Source: Rhodospirillaceae bacterium (GTDB lineage: Bacteria > Pseudomonadota > Alphaproteobacteria > DSM-16000 > Inquilinaceae). From it: 45,894 bases of DNA. The stretch is taken from the NCBI GenBank assembly GCA_020638595.1, contig JACKIG010000031.1, positions 1-45,894 of the forward strand, given 5' to 3'. Below are positions 31,197 through 39,017 of the stretch, one piece after another. The number at the start of each line of letters is the position of its first letter. Position 1 is the stretch's first letter. The notes beneath the pieces are model-generated. The model saw only the letters and a list, made by a program, of their open reading frames with translations. It ran no database searches and was not told the DNA's origin. Both the position numbers and the translations under genes were made by a program.

Positions 31197-31955
31197 ATGT
31201 CGGGCGAACAGGCGTTCAAGGACAATTTTTCCGGCGTGGCCGACGGTTATCGGCGCTATCGCCCGACCTATCCGGAGGCGCTGTTCGACTGGCTGGCCAC
31301 CGCGGCGCCGCGGCGGGACCGGGCCTGGGACTGCGGCTGCGGCAGCGGCCAGGCGTCGGTGCTGCTGGCCCCGCATTTCGCCCGGGTGGATGCCACCGAC
31401 CCCAGCGCGGCGCAAATCGCCAAGGCAACGCCGAACGAGCGTGTGCACTATGCCGTGGCCCCGGCCGAGTCGTCAGGCCTTCCAGACCATGCCTTCGACC
31501 TGATCACCGTGGCCCAGGCGATCCACTGGTTCGACATCGGGGCCTTCTACGGCGAGGCGCGCCGGGTCGGGCGGCCGGATGGCCTGCTGGCTGTCATCGG
31601 CTATGGCTTGCTGCGGGTGGAGCCGGCGATCGACGCGCTGCTCGACCACCTGTATGTCGACGTGGTCGGCCCGTATTGGCCACCGGAACGACGGCATATC
31701 GACGAAGGCTACCGGTCCATCCCGTTCCCGTTCGCTGCCCTCGACGCGCCGGACTTCACCATCGAGCGCGAGTGGTCGGCCGACCACCTGCTGGGCTACC
31801 TCGCCACCTGGTCGGCCGTCAGCCGGTACAAGACGGCGCACGGGGCCGATCCGCTGGAGGGCGGTCCCGGCGAGGCGCTGCGGCGCGCCTGGGGGGATGG
31901 CCTGCGCCCGGTGCGCTGGCCCATCTTCCTGAAGGTCGGGCGGGTCGGCGGATAG
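31197..31955 (+). CDS. Class I SAM-dependent methyltransferase
   Basis: The 252-residue protein has the SAM-binding motif I AWDCGCGSGQAS, an acidic motif II region (VDATDPSAAQI) and LPDHAFDLITVAQAIHWFD, which is common in the small-molecule methyltransferase group (methyltransf_11). The start at 31197 follows a very strong GGGAGGGGGGGA site. The substrate is unknown. The upstream small membrane gene is on the same strand 23 nt away, so the two may be co-expressed. The gene ends 18 nt before the stop of the convergent gamma-lyase gene. Confidence 0.9.
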   Translation: MSGEQAFKDNFSGVADGYRRYRPTYPEALFDWLATAAPRRDRAWDCGCGSGQASVLLAPHFARVDATDPSAAQIAKATPNERVHYAVAPAESSGLPDHAFDLITVAQAIHWFDIGAFYGEARRVGRPDGLLAVIGYGLLRVEPAIDALLDHLYVDVVGPYWPPERRHIDEGYRSIPFPFAALDAPDFTIEREWSADHLLGYLATWSAVSRYKTAHGADPLEGGPGEALRRAWGDGLRPVRWPIFLKVGRVGG

Positions 31956-31973
31956 CGGCGGCGGATTGCGCCG

Positions 31974-33197
31974 TCACGCCGCCTCGGCCACGCTCACCTG
32001 GGCGGCGTCCAGCGCCTGGATGACGTCGTGTTGCAGGTCGGCCAGCGTCTCCAGCCCGGCGCTCAGGCGAATCAGCCCGTCGGAGATGCCGAAGGCCGCC
32101 CGCTCCTCCGCCGTGTAGGTGGAATGGGTCATCGTCGCCGGATGCTGCACCAGCGTTTCCGTATCGCCCAGGCTGACGGCCCGGTGCACCAGCTTGAGGG
32201 CGTTCATGAAGCGCAGGCCCGCTTCGCGCCCGCCGGCCAGCTCGAACGCAATCATGCCGCCGAACCGGCGCATCTGCCGGCACGCCAGGTCGTGCTGCGG
32301 AAAGCTGGCCAGCCCCGGATAGTAGACGCGCTCAACCGCCGGATGGCCGTCCAGCAGCCGGGCCAGGGCTTCGGCATTGTCGCAATGCCGCTCCATCCGC
32401 AGTTCCAGCGTTTTCATGCCGCGCATCAGCAGATGGGCGTCGAACGGCGACATCACCGCGCCGGTGACGTCCTTCAGGCCGAACAGGCGGATCTGGTCGA
32501 TGGTGTCCTGCCGGCCGATCACCGCACCGGCCATCAGGTCGCCGTGGCCGCCCAGGTACTTGGTGGCGGAATGGACGACCAGATCGGCGCCCAGCGCCAG
32601 CGGCTGCTGCAGATAGGGCGTGCCATAGGTGTTGTCGACGATCGTCGTGACGCCGGCGGACCTGGCAATGGCCGAAACCGCGGCGATGTCCACCAGCCGC
32701 ATGTTGGGGTTGGCCGGCGTCTCGAAATAGACGATGCGCGTTTCCGGCTTCAGGGCGGCGGCCAGGTTCTCCGGTACGCTGAGGTCGATATGCGAGACCT
32801 TGATGCCGAACTTCGTCAGCGCATGGCGGAAGAATGCGAAGGTGCAGCCGTACAGGGTCTGGTCGACGATGATTTCCGTGCCCGGTTCCACCAGCGACCA
32901 GACGGTGGCGGTGATGGCGCCCATGCCGGACGCCGTGGCCAAGGCCGCCTCGCCGCCCTCCAGGCTGGCAAGCCGCCGTTCCAGCAGGTCCAGCGTCGGG
33001 TTGCCCAGGCGGGTGTAGATGAAGCCGCGGCGTTCGCCGGCAAACAGCTCCATACCCTCCTGCGCCGATTCGAAGGTGAAGGTCGACGACAGGTGTACCG
33101 GCGGCGTCAGGGCGCCGTCGGCTGTGGCCGGGTCATAGCCGTGGTGGATGGCCCGCGTGGAAAAGCCCATGGCCGTGTCGTCCGATGTCCCGCGCAT
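31974..33197 (-). CDS. Methionine gamma-lyase (Cys/Met metabolism PLP enzyme)
   Basis: The 407-residue PLP enzyme belongs to the transsulfuration family. The PLP-binding Lys is in HSATKYLGGHGD. The motif TLYGCTFAFF carries the Cys that marks methionine gamma-lyases (C116 in Pseudomonas putida), and the opening GYDPATADGALTPPVHLSSTFTFES is also close to that enzyme. It would split methionine to methanethiol, ammonia and 2-oxobutyrate. Cystathionine or O-acetylhomoserine enzymes are alternatives but less likely. The start at 33197 follows GGGAAGGACAC. A TyrR-like regulator gene is divergent, 244 nt away. Confidence 0.88.
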   Translation of the reverse strand: MRGTSDDTAMGFSTRAIHHGYDPATADGALTPPVHLSSTFTFESAQEGMELFAGERRGFIYTRLGNPTLDLLERRLASLEGGEAALATASGMGAITATVWSLVEPGTEIIVDQTLYGCTFAFFRHALTKFGIKVSHIDLSVPENLAAALKPETRIVYFETPANPNMRLVDIAAVSAIARSAGVTTIVDNTYGTPYLQQPLALGADLVVHSATKYLGGHGDLMAGAVIGRQDTIDQIRLFGLKDVTGAVMSPFDAHLLMRGMKTLELRMERHCDNAEALARLLDGHPAVERVYYPGLASFPQHDLACRQMRRFGGMIAFELAGGREAGLRFMNALKLVHRAVSLGDTETLVQHPATMTHSTYTAEERAAFGISDGLIRLSAGLETLADLQHDVIQALDAAQVSVAEAA

Positions 33198-33314
33198 GAC
33201 GTGTCCTTCCCTGACCGGTTGTCCCGGCGATCGTTAAGCAGAATGCATGCCAGATCGATTTCATGTTTATTGTCAGTTGGTTAGCGGCCTCGTGCCGGAA
33301 GGCGCGCGTTACAG

Positions 33315-33332
33315 TGTAAGAGAATTCTGACG
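33315..33332 (+). promoter_or_regulatory. TyrR-box-like site 1
   Basis: The sequence TGTAAG-AGAATT-CTGACG shares the left half of the TyrR box (TGTAAA-N6-TTTACA). It lies in the divergent region, 118 nt upstream of the gamma-lyase start. Its surroundings (ACAGTGTAA, then GAATT) recur inverted in site 2. Confidence 0.35.
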
Positions 33333-33395
33333 ATTTGCCCCCGGGAAACCCATGCGGCCTGGCTAATGATATGTTTTTGCTGACAAATACGGGTC

Positions 33396-33413
33396 CGTAC
33401 GCAATTCTTTACA
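33396..33413 (-). promoter_or_regulatory. TyrR-box-like site 2
   Basis: On the plus strand CGTACG-CAATTC-TTTACA ends in a perfect TTTACA half site. It lies 28 nt before the chosen TyrR-like start, where it could serve autoregulation. Sites 1 and 2 are inverted copies of one motif (ACAGTGTAA followed by GAATT). Confidence 0.35.
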
Positions 33414-33441
33414 CTGTATGGATTCTCGTACATCCTGGGGC

Positions 33442-34965
33442 ATGCGCGCCGACGTCCATGGCTTGAACCGCACCGGCATCACCCACGAGGTGCTGGCCGT
33501 GCTGGCCCGGCACAGCTTCGACCTGCAAGCGGTCGAGGTGGTGCCGAACCACATCTTCCTGCATGCCCCCGGCCTGACGGCGGAGGGCCTGCCGGATCTG
33601 CGCCGGGAACTGCTGGGCGTACCGGGGGTCCACGGCATCACCGAGATCTCGCTGCTGCCGCGCGAGCGCCAGCACCTGGAGATCGAGGCCCTTCTGGAGA
33701 CCATCCCCGACCCGGTGCTGGCGGTGGACGGCGAGGGGCGGCTGCATTTTGCCAACCGGGCCGCGGCGGCCGTCGGCGCCGACGGGAAACGGCTGGACGA
33801 GACGGCCGGATTGGCGGAACTGGCGGACGATATCCGCCAGGGGCGCAGCGGGCCGCAGCAACGCGAGGTCGTGCTGGGCGGCCGCCACTATCTGGTGGAG
33901 CTGCTGCCCATTGCCGGCGACGGCGGCGGCGCGTCGTCGGGGGCGGTGGTGATCCTGCGCTCGCCCTCGCGCGTCGGCGAATGGCTGTCGACCGTCGGCG
34001 CCGGCGGGGCCAAGGGGTTCGACGCGGTGCTGGGCGGCGCGGCGGAGATGCAGGCGCTGAAGCAGCGGGCCATGCGCCTGGCGGCGCTCGACGCGCCGCT
34101 GCTGATCTCCGGCGAGACGGGGACGGGCAAGGAGCTGTTCGCACGTGCCTGTCACGGGGTCAGCCGCCGGTCCGCCGGGCCGTTCCTGGCGCTGAACTGC
34201 GCGGCATTGCCGGAAAGCCTGGCGGAGAGCGAGCTGTTCGGCTATGCGCCCGGCGCCTTCACCAGCGCGCTGCGCCAGGGCAAGCCGGGGCTGCTGGAGC
34301 TGGCGGACGGCGGCAGCCTGTTCCTGGACGAGGTCGGGGAGCTGACGCCGTACCTGCAAGCCAAGCTGTTGCGGGTGCTGCAGGACGGCACCTATCGCCG
34401 CATCGGCGGCCGGCAGGAGTTGCAGGCCGATGTCCGCATCCTCAGCGCCACCAACCGGAACCTGGAGGCGATGGCCGCCGGCGGGGCCTTCCGGGTTGAC
34501 CTGTTCTACCGCCTCAACGTGCTGTCGCTGGCGATCCCGCCGCTCCGGGAGCGGCGCACCGATATCCCGCTGCTGGCCGACCACTTCCTTGCCCGCGCCA
34601 GTGCGCAGATCGGCCGGGCCGAACCGCGGCTGGGCACCGACGCGCTGGCCGCACTGGCCGCCGCCCCCTGGCCGGGCAATGTGCGCCAGCTGGAGAACGT
34701 GATCTTCCGGGCGGTCTCGCTGACCGACGGCCCGGTGATCCGGGCGCGGGACCTGGACCTGGGACCGCCGGCGGAGGCGGCCGGAGGAACGGCCGAAGAC
34801 GAGCCGGCCGACTGGGCGGCGGCGCAACAGGCGTTCGAATCCCGGCTGCTGGCCCGGCTCTATCCCCGCTATCCCAGCAGCCGCAAGCTGGCCCGCAGGC
34901 TCGGTGTCTCCCACACCACCATCGCCGACAAGCTGCGGCGCTACGGCATCGGCCGTCCGGATTGA
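33442..34965 (+). CDS. TyrR-like aromatic amino acid-responsive regulator
   Basis: The 507-residue protein is built like TyrR: an N-terminal ACT domain (about 1-70), a PAS domain (75-180), an AAA+ ATPase domain (205-430; GETGTGKE and LFLDEVGELT) and a C-terminal helix-turn-helix (YPSSRKLARRLGVSHTTIADKL), which is very close to TyrR. The loop that touches sigma-54 reads GAFTSAL, not GAFTGA, as expected for TyrR-type proteins acting with sigma-70. The start MRADVHG at 33442 fits the ACT domain start; ATG 33418 lacks a ribosome site and overlaps an operator-like motif. It is divergent from the gamma-lyase, which it may control. Confidence 0.9.
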   Translation: MRADVHGLNRTGITHEVLAVLARHSFDLQAVEVVPNHIFLHAPGLTAEGLPDLRRELLGVPGVHGITEISLLPRERQHLEIEALLETIPDPVLAVDGEGRLHFANRAAAAVGADGKRLDETAGLAELADDIRQGRSGPQQREVVLGGRHYLVELLPIAGDGGGASSGAVVILRSPSRVGEWLSTVGAGGAKGFDAVLGGAAEMQALKQRAMRLAALDAPLLISGETGTGKELFARACHGVSRRSAGPFLALNCAALPESLAESELFGYAPGAFTSALRQGKPGLLELADGGSLFLDEVGELTPYLQAKLLRVLQDGTYRRIGGRQELQADVRILSATNRNLEAMAAGGAFRVDLFYRLNVLSLAIPPLRERRTDIPLLADHFLARASAQIGRAEPRLGTDALAALAAAPWPGNVRQLENVIFRAVSLTDGPVIRARDLDLGPPAEAAGGTAEDEPADWAAAQQAFESRLLARLYPRYPSSRKLARRLGVSHTTIADKLRRYGIGRPD

Positions 34966-35087
34966 CCGGCCACACGATTGTCCGCCTGCGGGAAACAAAC
35001 AGACGCCGATCGGGGCTATTCGCGGCGGCCGGCCGCGCCCTCATATACCGCGGCAACCAAACCGTGACAGCGCAAGGGGACAGGACC

Positions 35088-35786
35088 ATGCTTGCCGTCA
35101 GACAGGCCGCGGACCGCGGCGTCGCCGATTTCGGCTGGCTCGACAGCCGCCACAGCTTCAGCTTCGGCCACTACCACGACCCGGCCCATATGGGCTTCGG
35201 GGACCTGCGCGTCCTCAACGAGGACCGGGTCCGCCCGGGGGCCGGCTTCGACACCCACGGCCACCGGGATATGGAAATCGTCTCCTACGTCCTGGACGGG
35301 GCGTTGGAGCACAAGGATACCCTGGGCACGGGTGCCGTCCTGCGCCCCGGCGAGGTGCAGCGCATGAGCGCCGGCACCGGCGTCCGCCACAGCGAGTTCA
35401 ATGCCTCAGCCAGCGAGCCCGTGCATTTCCTGCAGATCTGGATCGTGCCGGAGCGCCGGGGGCTGGCGCCGGGCTATGAGCAGAAGGCCTTTCCGGCGGA
35501 CGAGCGCCGGGGCCGCCTGCGCCTGGTCGGCTCCCGCGACGGCCGCGACGGATCGCTCACCATCCATCAGGACGTCGACCTCTATGCCGGCGTGTTCGGC
35601 GCCGGCGATGGGGCCGACCTGCCGTTGCGCCCGGGCCGCAGGGCCTGGGTGCAGGTGGCCCGCGGCGCCGTCACCGTCAACGGCACGCCGCTCGGCGCCG
35701 GCGACGGTGCGGCCCTGACCGACGAGGCGGCGGTGTCCCTGCGGGCCGATGCGCCGTCGGAGGTCCTGGTCTTCGACCTGCGATAG
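35088..35786 (+). CDS. Pirin family protein (YhaK-like)
   Basis: The 232-residue protein is a bicupin of the pirin family. The N-terminal cupin has HSFSFGHYHDP, then THGHRDMEIVSYVLDGALEHKD with the metal-binding HxH, and SAGTGVRHSEFN with further ligands. Related proteins bind iron or another metal; some have quercetin dioxygenase activity in vitro. The true substrate is unknown. The start at 35088 follows AAGGGGACAGGACC. It is downstream of the TyrR-like gene on the same strand with 122 nt between, probably a separate unit. Confidence 0.93.
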   Translation: MLAVRQAADRGVADFGWLDSRHSFSFGHYHDPAHMGFGDLRVLNEDRVRPGAGFDTHGHRDMEIVSYVLDGALEHKDTLGTGAVLRPGEVQRMSAGTGVRHSEFNASASEPVHFLQIWIVPERRGLAPGYEQKAFPADERRGRLRLVGSRDGRDGSLTIHQDVDLYAGVFGAGDGADLPLRPGRRAWVQVARGAVTVNGTPLGAGDGAALTDEAAVSLRADAPSEVLVFDLR

Positions 35787-35795
35787 ACGGGTGTC

Positions 35796-35814
35796 GGGCC
35801 CCGGCGTGGGGCCC
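35796..35814 (+). terminator. GC-rich hairpin after pirin
   Basis: GGGCCCC and GGGGCCC form a perfect 7-bp stem with a 5-nt loop, starting 10 nt after the stop. The unit GGGCCCCGGCGTG occurs twice in a row here. No T tract follows. Confidence 0.4.
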
Positions 35815-35866
35815 CGGCGTGTCCGACCTTGCCAACGCCGCCGCGTGCGCGCAGTAGATCGGGGTC

Positions 35867-36427
35867 ATGACGTCAACCGATGATCAGGCGCCGTCGCAGC
35901 CGGTGGGGCCGACCGTCCGGCAGGTTCCGGCCGGCGACGACCGGCCGCGGCTGGTCTGTCCGGATTGCGGGTTCATCTACTACGAGAACCCGAAGATCGT
36001 CGTCGGCTCCGTCGCCGCATGGGAAGACCGCATCCTGCTGTGCCGGCGGGCGACCGAGCCGCGTCGCGGTTTCTGGACCCTGCCGGCCGGCTTCCTGGAA
36101 ATGAACGAGACGACGGAGGAAGGGGCCAGGCGCGAGGCGTGGGAGGAAGCGCGGGCGCGGCTGGACATCGACGGCCTGCTGGCCGTCTACAACATCCCGC
36201 GCATCAGCCAGGTGCAGCTGATCTATCGCGCCCGGCTGTTGTCGCCGGATGTGTCGGCGGGCGAGGAAATGACCGAGGTCGGATTGTTCCGCTGGCAGGA
36301 TATCCCGTGGAGCGAGATCGCCTTTCCGACCGTCCACTGGTCGCTGGCCCGCCATCGCGACTGTGCCGGCCGGCCGCTGGGGGCGCCGGGCGTCAATCCC
36401 CGGGACGCTGCGGGCGGGCCGCGGTAG
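35867..36427 (+). CDS. Nudix hydrolase with N-terminal zinc-ribbon-like segment
   Basis: The 186-residue protein has the Nudix box GFLEMNETTEEGARREAWEE, with REAWEE giving the catalytic glutamates; the usual Gly after EE is replaced by Arg. Before it, VCPDCGFIYYENPKIVVG is the start found in Nudix proteins that carry half a zinc ribbon (only one CxxC pair here). It would cleave a nucleoside diphosphate linked to another group; the substrate is not known. Its last 35 nt overlap the end of the convergent yciB gene. ATG 35867 has GATCGGGG upstream. Confidence 0.92.
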   Translation: MTSTDDQAPSQPVGPTVRQVPAGDDRPRLVCPDCGFIYYENPKIVVGSVAAWEDRILLCRRATEPRRGFWTLPAGFLEMNETTEEGARREAWEEARARLDIDGLLAVYNIPRISQVQLIYRARLLSPDVSAGEEMTEVGLFRWQDIPWSEIAFPTVHWSLARHRDCAGRPLGAPGVNPRDAAGGPR

Positions 36428-37055
36428 CGCCCGATCCGTCCACGTCCGGCTGGGTGTCCCCGTCCGGCGACTTGGTCTGTCCGTCGTGGATCTGCGTGCG
36501 CAGGATCAGCGGCACCTGCAGGGCGCCGAAGACCAGCGACAGGGGCAGGATGCCGAACACCTTGAAGTTGACCCAGGTGTCGGTGGAGAAGTTGCGCCAG
36601 ACAATCTCGTTCAGCGCCGCCAGGACCAGGAAGAAGAAGGCCCAGCGCCAGGTCAGCTGGCGCCAGCCTTCGTCGCGCAGCACCAGCACGGTGCCCATCA
36701 ACAGCTTCAGCAGCGGCCGCTTGATGGCGAGCCCCGCGAACAGGATGGCCGCGAACAGGCAGTTGACGACCGTCGGCTTGAGCTTGATGAAGCTGTCGTC
36801 GTCCAGCGCCAGCGTCAGCCCGCCGAACACCATGACGAAGAAGCACCCGACGACGGGCATCAGCGGCACCCGCCGTTCCAGCCGGTAGGACAGCACCAGC
36901 GAGACGACGGTGGTTGCCATGAACACCGCCGTGCCGGTCATGATGCCGAACCGGTTGTTGGCGATGAAGAAGGCGAGCAGCGGCCCCGCCTCCAGCGCGA
37001 GGCGCCCGAACGGGGAAATGGCGGGGCGGGCGGTTGCGGTCTGATCGCTGGTCAT
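36393..37055 (-). CDS. yciB: YciB/IspZ family inner membrane septation protein
   Basis: The 220-residue membrane protein matches YciB (intracellular septation protein A), which affects envelope synthesis and division in E. coli. Recognisable parts are LALEAGPLLAFFIANNRFGIMTGTAVFMA near the start, then LMPVVGCFFVMVFGGLTLALDDDSFIKLKPTVVN and the late NFSTDTWVNFKVFG. Five to six helices are predicted. A hydrophilic tail of about 30 residues (SPDGDTQPDVDGSG) extends past the family core. The start at 37055 is favoured; ATG 37073 is in frame. It overlaps the Nudix gene tail-to-tail by 35 nt. Confidence 0.93.
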   Translation of the reverse strand: MTSDQTATARPAISPFGRLALEAGPLLAFFIANNRFGIMTGTAVFMATTVVSLVLSYRLERRVPLMPVVGCFFVMVFGGLTLALDDDSFIKLKPTVVNCLFAAILFAGLAIKRPLLKLLMGTVLVLRDEGWRQLTWRWAFFFLVLAALNEIVWRNFSTDTWVNFKVFGILPLSLVFGALQVPLILRTQIHDGQTKSPDGDTQPDVDGSGATAARPQRPGD

Positions 37056-37238
37056 GGGGCGGGACTTAATCATCCCCGGCCGGTCTTGCCAAGGATTGCG
37101 GGGCAGGGGCACGCGACACCGCGTCCCATCGACGGGGAGACCATGCGACCCCCTTTCGCCGCGGGGGCAATGCAGTAGAATTCGCCGCCGCCGACAAGAC
37201 GGCCTTTCCCTTCACCCTCAGTGGACCTGCCCCCGCCC

Positions 37239-38237
37239 GTGTCGATCCAACATCCCTACCTCCTGTTCCTCGGCGACGCTGCCGACCAGCTCGCCGCCAA
37301 GACCGCCGACGGTGTCGCCCGCTGGCGGCCCGACTGGTGCATCGGCCAGTTGCGCATGGACGGCTGCAACGCCGATCTCGGCCTTCCCGACATGACCCTG
37401 GAGCAGGCGGCCGAAGCCGGCGCGCGCACCCTGGTCATCGGCGTCGCCAACCGGGGCGGCAAGATCGCCCCATCCTGGCAAGAGGTGATGGTGCGCGCGC
37501 TGGAGCTGGGGATGGATATCGCCAGCGGCCTGCACAACAAGCTGACCGACCTGCCGGCCGTCGCCTCCTTCGCCAAGCTGGAAGGGCGCAACCTCTACGA
37601 TGTCCGCCATCCGTCGCGGGAATTCGACGTCGGCACCGGCGAGAAGCGGCCGGGCAAGCGGCTGTTGTGCGTCGGCACCGACTGTTCCGTCGGCAAGATG
37701 TTCACGTCGCTGGCACTGGAACGCGAGATGAAGGCGCGCGGCATGAAGGCCGACTTCCGCGCCACCGGCCAGACCGGCATCCTGATCGCCGGCAGCGGCG
37801 TTTCGGTCGACGCGGTGGTCGCCGACTTCATCAGCGGCGCGACGGAATGGCTGTCGCCGGCCAACGATCCCGATCACTGGGACCTGGTCGAAGGCCAGGG
37901 CTCGCTGTTCCATGCCTCGTTCGCCGGCGTGTCGATGGGCCTGCTGCACGGGGCCCAGCCCGACGTCATGGTGCTGTGCCACGAACCCGGGCGGCCGCAC
38001 ATGCGCGGCCTGCCCGGCCAGCCGCTGCCGGATATCGCGGAGTGCATTGCCCTGAACGAGCGGTGCGCCCATCTGACCAACCCTGCGGCCAAGGTGATCG
38101 CCATCGCCTGCAACACCGCGCGGATGGCCCCGGACGAGGCCGAGCGCACGATGGCCGGCCTGGCCCAGCGCTACGGCATGCCCTGCGTCGACCCGATGCG
38201 CACCGGCGTCGGGGCCATCGTCGATCTGCTGGATTGA
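37239..38237 (+). CDS. dgcN: D-glutamate N-acetyltransferase DgcN (DUF1611 family)
   Basis: The 332-residue protein is of the DUF1611 family, now linked with DgcN, which acetylates D-glutamate in a D-glutamate catabolic route. It has the opening HPYLLFLGDAADQLAAKTADG, VIGVANRGGKI, the P-loop-like GTDCSVGKMFTSLAL (about 145-160), ATGQTGILIAGSG and EGQGSLFHAS. GTG 37239 (protein MSIQHPY) is favoured because the family starts there; GTG 37221 is also in frame. The partner enzyme gene dgcA lies 780 nt downstream beyond a divergent regulator. Some older annotations of the family say ATPase or NAD-dependent epimerase. Confidence 0.88.
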   Translation: MSIQHPYLLFLGDAADQLAAKTADGVARWRPDWCIGQLRMDGCNADLGLPDMTLEQAAEAGARTLVIGVANRGGKIAPSWQEVMVRALELGMDIASGLHNKLTDLPAVASFAKLEGRNLYDVRHPSREFDVGTGEKRPGKRLLCVGTDCSVGKMFTSLALEREMKARGMKADFRATGQTGILIAGSGVSVDAVVADFISGATEWLSPANDPDHWDLVEGQGSLFHASFAGVSMGLLHGAQPDVMVLCHEPGRPHMRGLPGQPLPDIAECIALNERCAHLTNPAAKVIAIACNTARMAPDEAERTMAGLAQRYGMPCVDPMRTGVGAIVDLLD

Positions 38238-38261
38238 ACGGGGGTCCCGTTGGTCATCCCG

Positions 38262-38293
38262 CCGATCCCCTGACGCTTCGGGCAGGGGATCGG
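38262..38293 (+). terminator. Hairpin after dgcN
   Basis: A perfect 11-bp stem (38262-38272 with 38283-38293) with a 10-nt loop begins 24 nt after the dgcN stop. No T run follows. Confidence 0.5.
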
Positions 38294-38383
38294 TAAGGGG
38301 GAACGGTCAGGGCGGGTAACGCAGGATGACACCAGGCTGACTCAGCCCGATGTCTGCACCCTGCTCGCTTTCAATGATCAGAC

Positions 38384-38420
38384 CCTGGCGACGACGTCGA
38401 TCCGACGTCCTCGGACCAGG
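38384..38420 (-). terminator. Conserved GACGTC hairpin, copy B (after the XRE gene)
   Basis: A 7-bp core stem (38393-38399 with 38403-38409) has outer pairs including CCTGG/CCAGG. It begins 2 nt past the TAG of the XRE regulator on the minus strand. Its 17-nt core is identical to that of the hairpin at 9566-9607. Confidence 0.6.
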
Positions 38421-38422
38421 CC

Positions 38423-38791
38423 CTAGCCCAGAAGGCGGATCAGATCGACCAGCCGCTGGCGGATCTGCGGATCGGGGATGTCGTAATAGGCACGGACCAG
38501 TTCCAGGCTTTCGCGCTTCATCAACGGATCCGGCTCGCTCTCTTCCGTCGGCGCGCCTTCGGCGGGCAGCTCTTCGAAGAAGAAGGATACCGGAACGTCC
38601 AGGATGCGCGACAGCTCGAACAATCGGCTAGCGCTCAAACGGTTGCTGCCCTTTTCGTATTTTTGCAGCTGCTGGAACGAGATGCCGAGGCGTTCTGCCA
38701 GCATTTCCTGGCTCATGCCAAGCAGTGTCCGACGCATGCGCAGGCGCTGTCCGACATGGACGTCGACCGGATGTGGCCCATCCTCGCGCAT
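38423..38791 (-). CDS. XRE-family helix-turn-helix regulator
   Basis: The 122-residue protein opens with HPVDVHVGQRLRMRRTLLGMSQEMLAERLGISFQQLQKYEKGSNRLSASRL in outline, a Cro/CI-type DNA-binding domain (about residues 8-65). A short linker FFFEELPAEGAP and a helical end follow. It probably acts as a dimer on DNA. ATG 38791 has a weak ribosome site; a TTG at 38848 with a perfect GGAGG five bases away is in frame and may be the true start, adding 19 residues (MAKEQTGGG at the front). It lies between dgcN and dgcA on the opposite strand and is divergent from dgcA, so it is a candidate regulator of this pathway. Confidence 0.88.
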   Translation of the reverse strand: MREDGPHPVDVHVGQRLRMRRTLLGMSQEMLAERLGISFQQLQKYEKGSNRLSASRLFELSRILDVPVSFFFEELPAEGAPTEESEPDPLMKRESLELVRAYYDIPDPQIRQRLVDLIRLLG

Positions 38792-38951
38792 GATCCACCG
38801 CTTCGCCCGGGTGCGTCCCCGGCCACCCCCCGTCTGTTCTTTTGCCAACTCATCCTCCACAGGCCTAACGGCCAATAAGAACAGGACACCGACTGTCGCT
38901 TGTCCGCATTGGCAACGCCAGCGCTGATCGGTGCCCGAGCAATTGCCTCTT

Positions 38952-38980
38952 ACCATTTTGCCGGCCAGCATGCACCATTT
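38952..38980. promoter_or_regulatory. ACCATTT direct repeats in the dgcA/XRE divergent region
   Basis: ACCATTT occurs at 38952-38958 and 38974-38980, 22 bp apart (two helix turns) on the same strand, in the region between the divergent XRE and dgcA genes. It could be a binding site for the XRE regulator. A chance repeat is not excluded. Confidence 0.25.
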
Positions 38981-39017
38981 GTAAAGTGCTTTCGATGCCT
39001 TGACGACGGGGGGACAC

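Noticed and set aside
33198..33310. SAM riboswitch ahead of the methionine gamma-lyase
   Set aside because: The leader has no pseudoknot or kink-turn pattern that I could match to any SAM riboswitch class.
33442..34965. Calling the regulator a sigma-54 activator (NtrC family)
   Set aside because: The loop reads GAFTSAL rather than GAFTGA, and the ACT domain and helix-turn-helix are TyrR-like.
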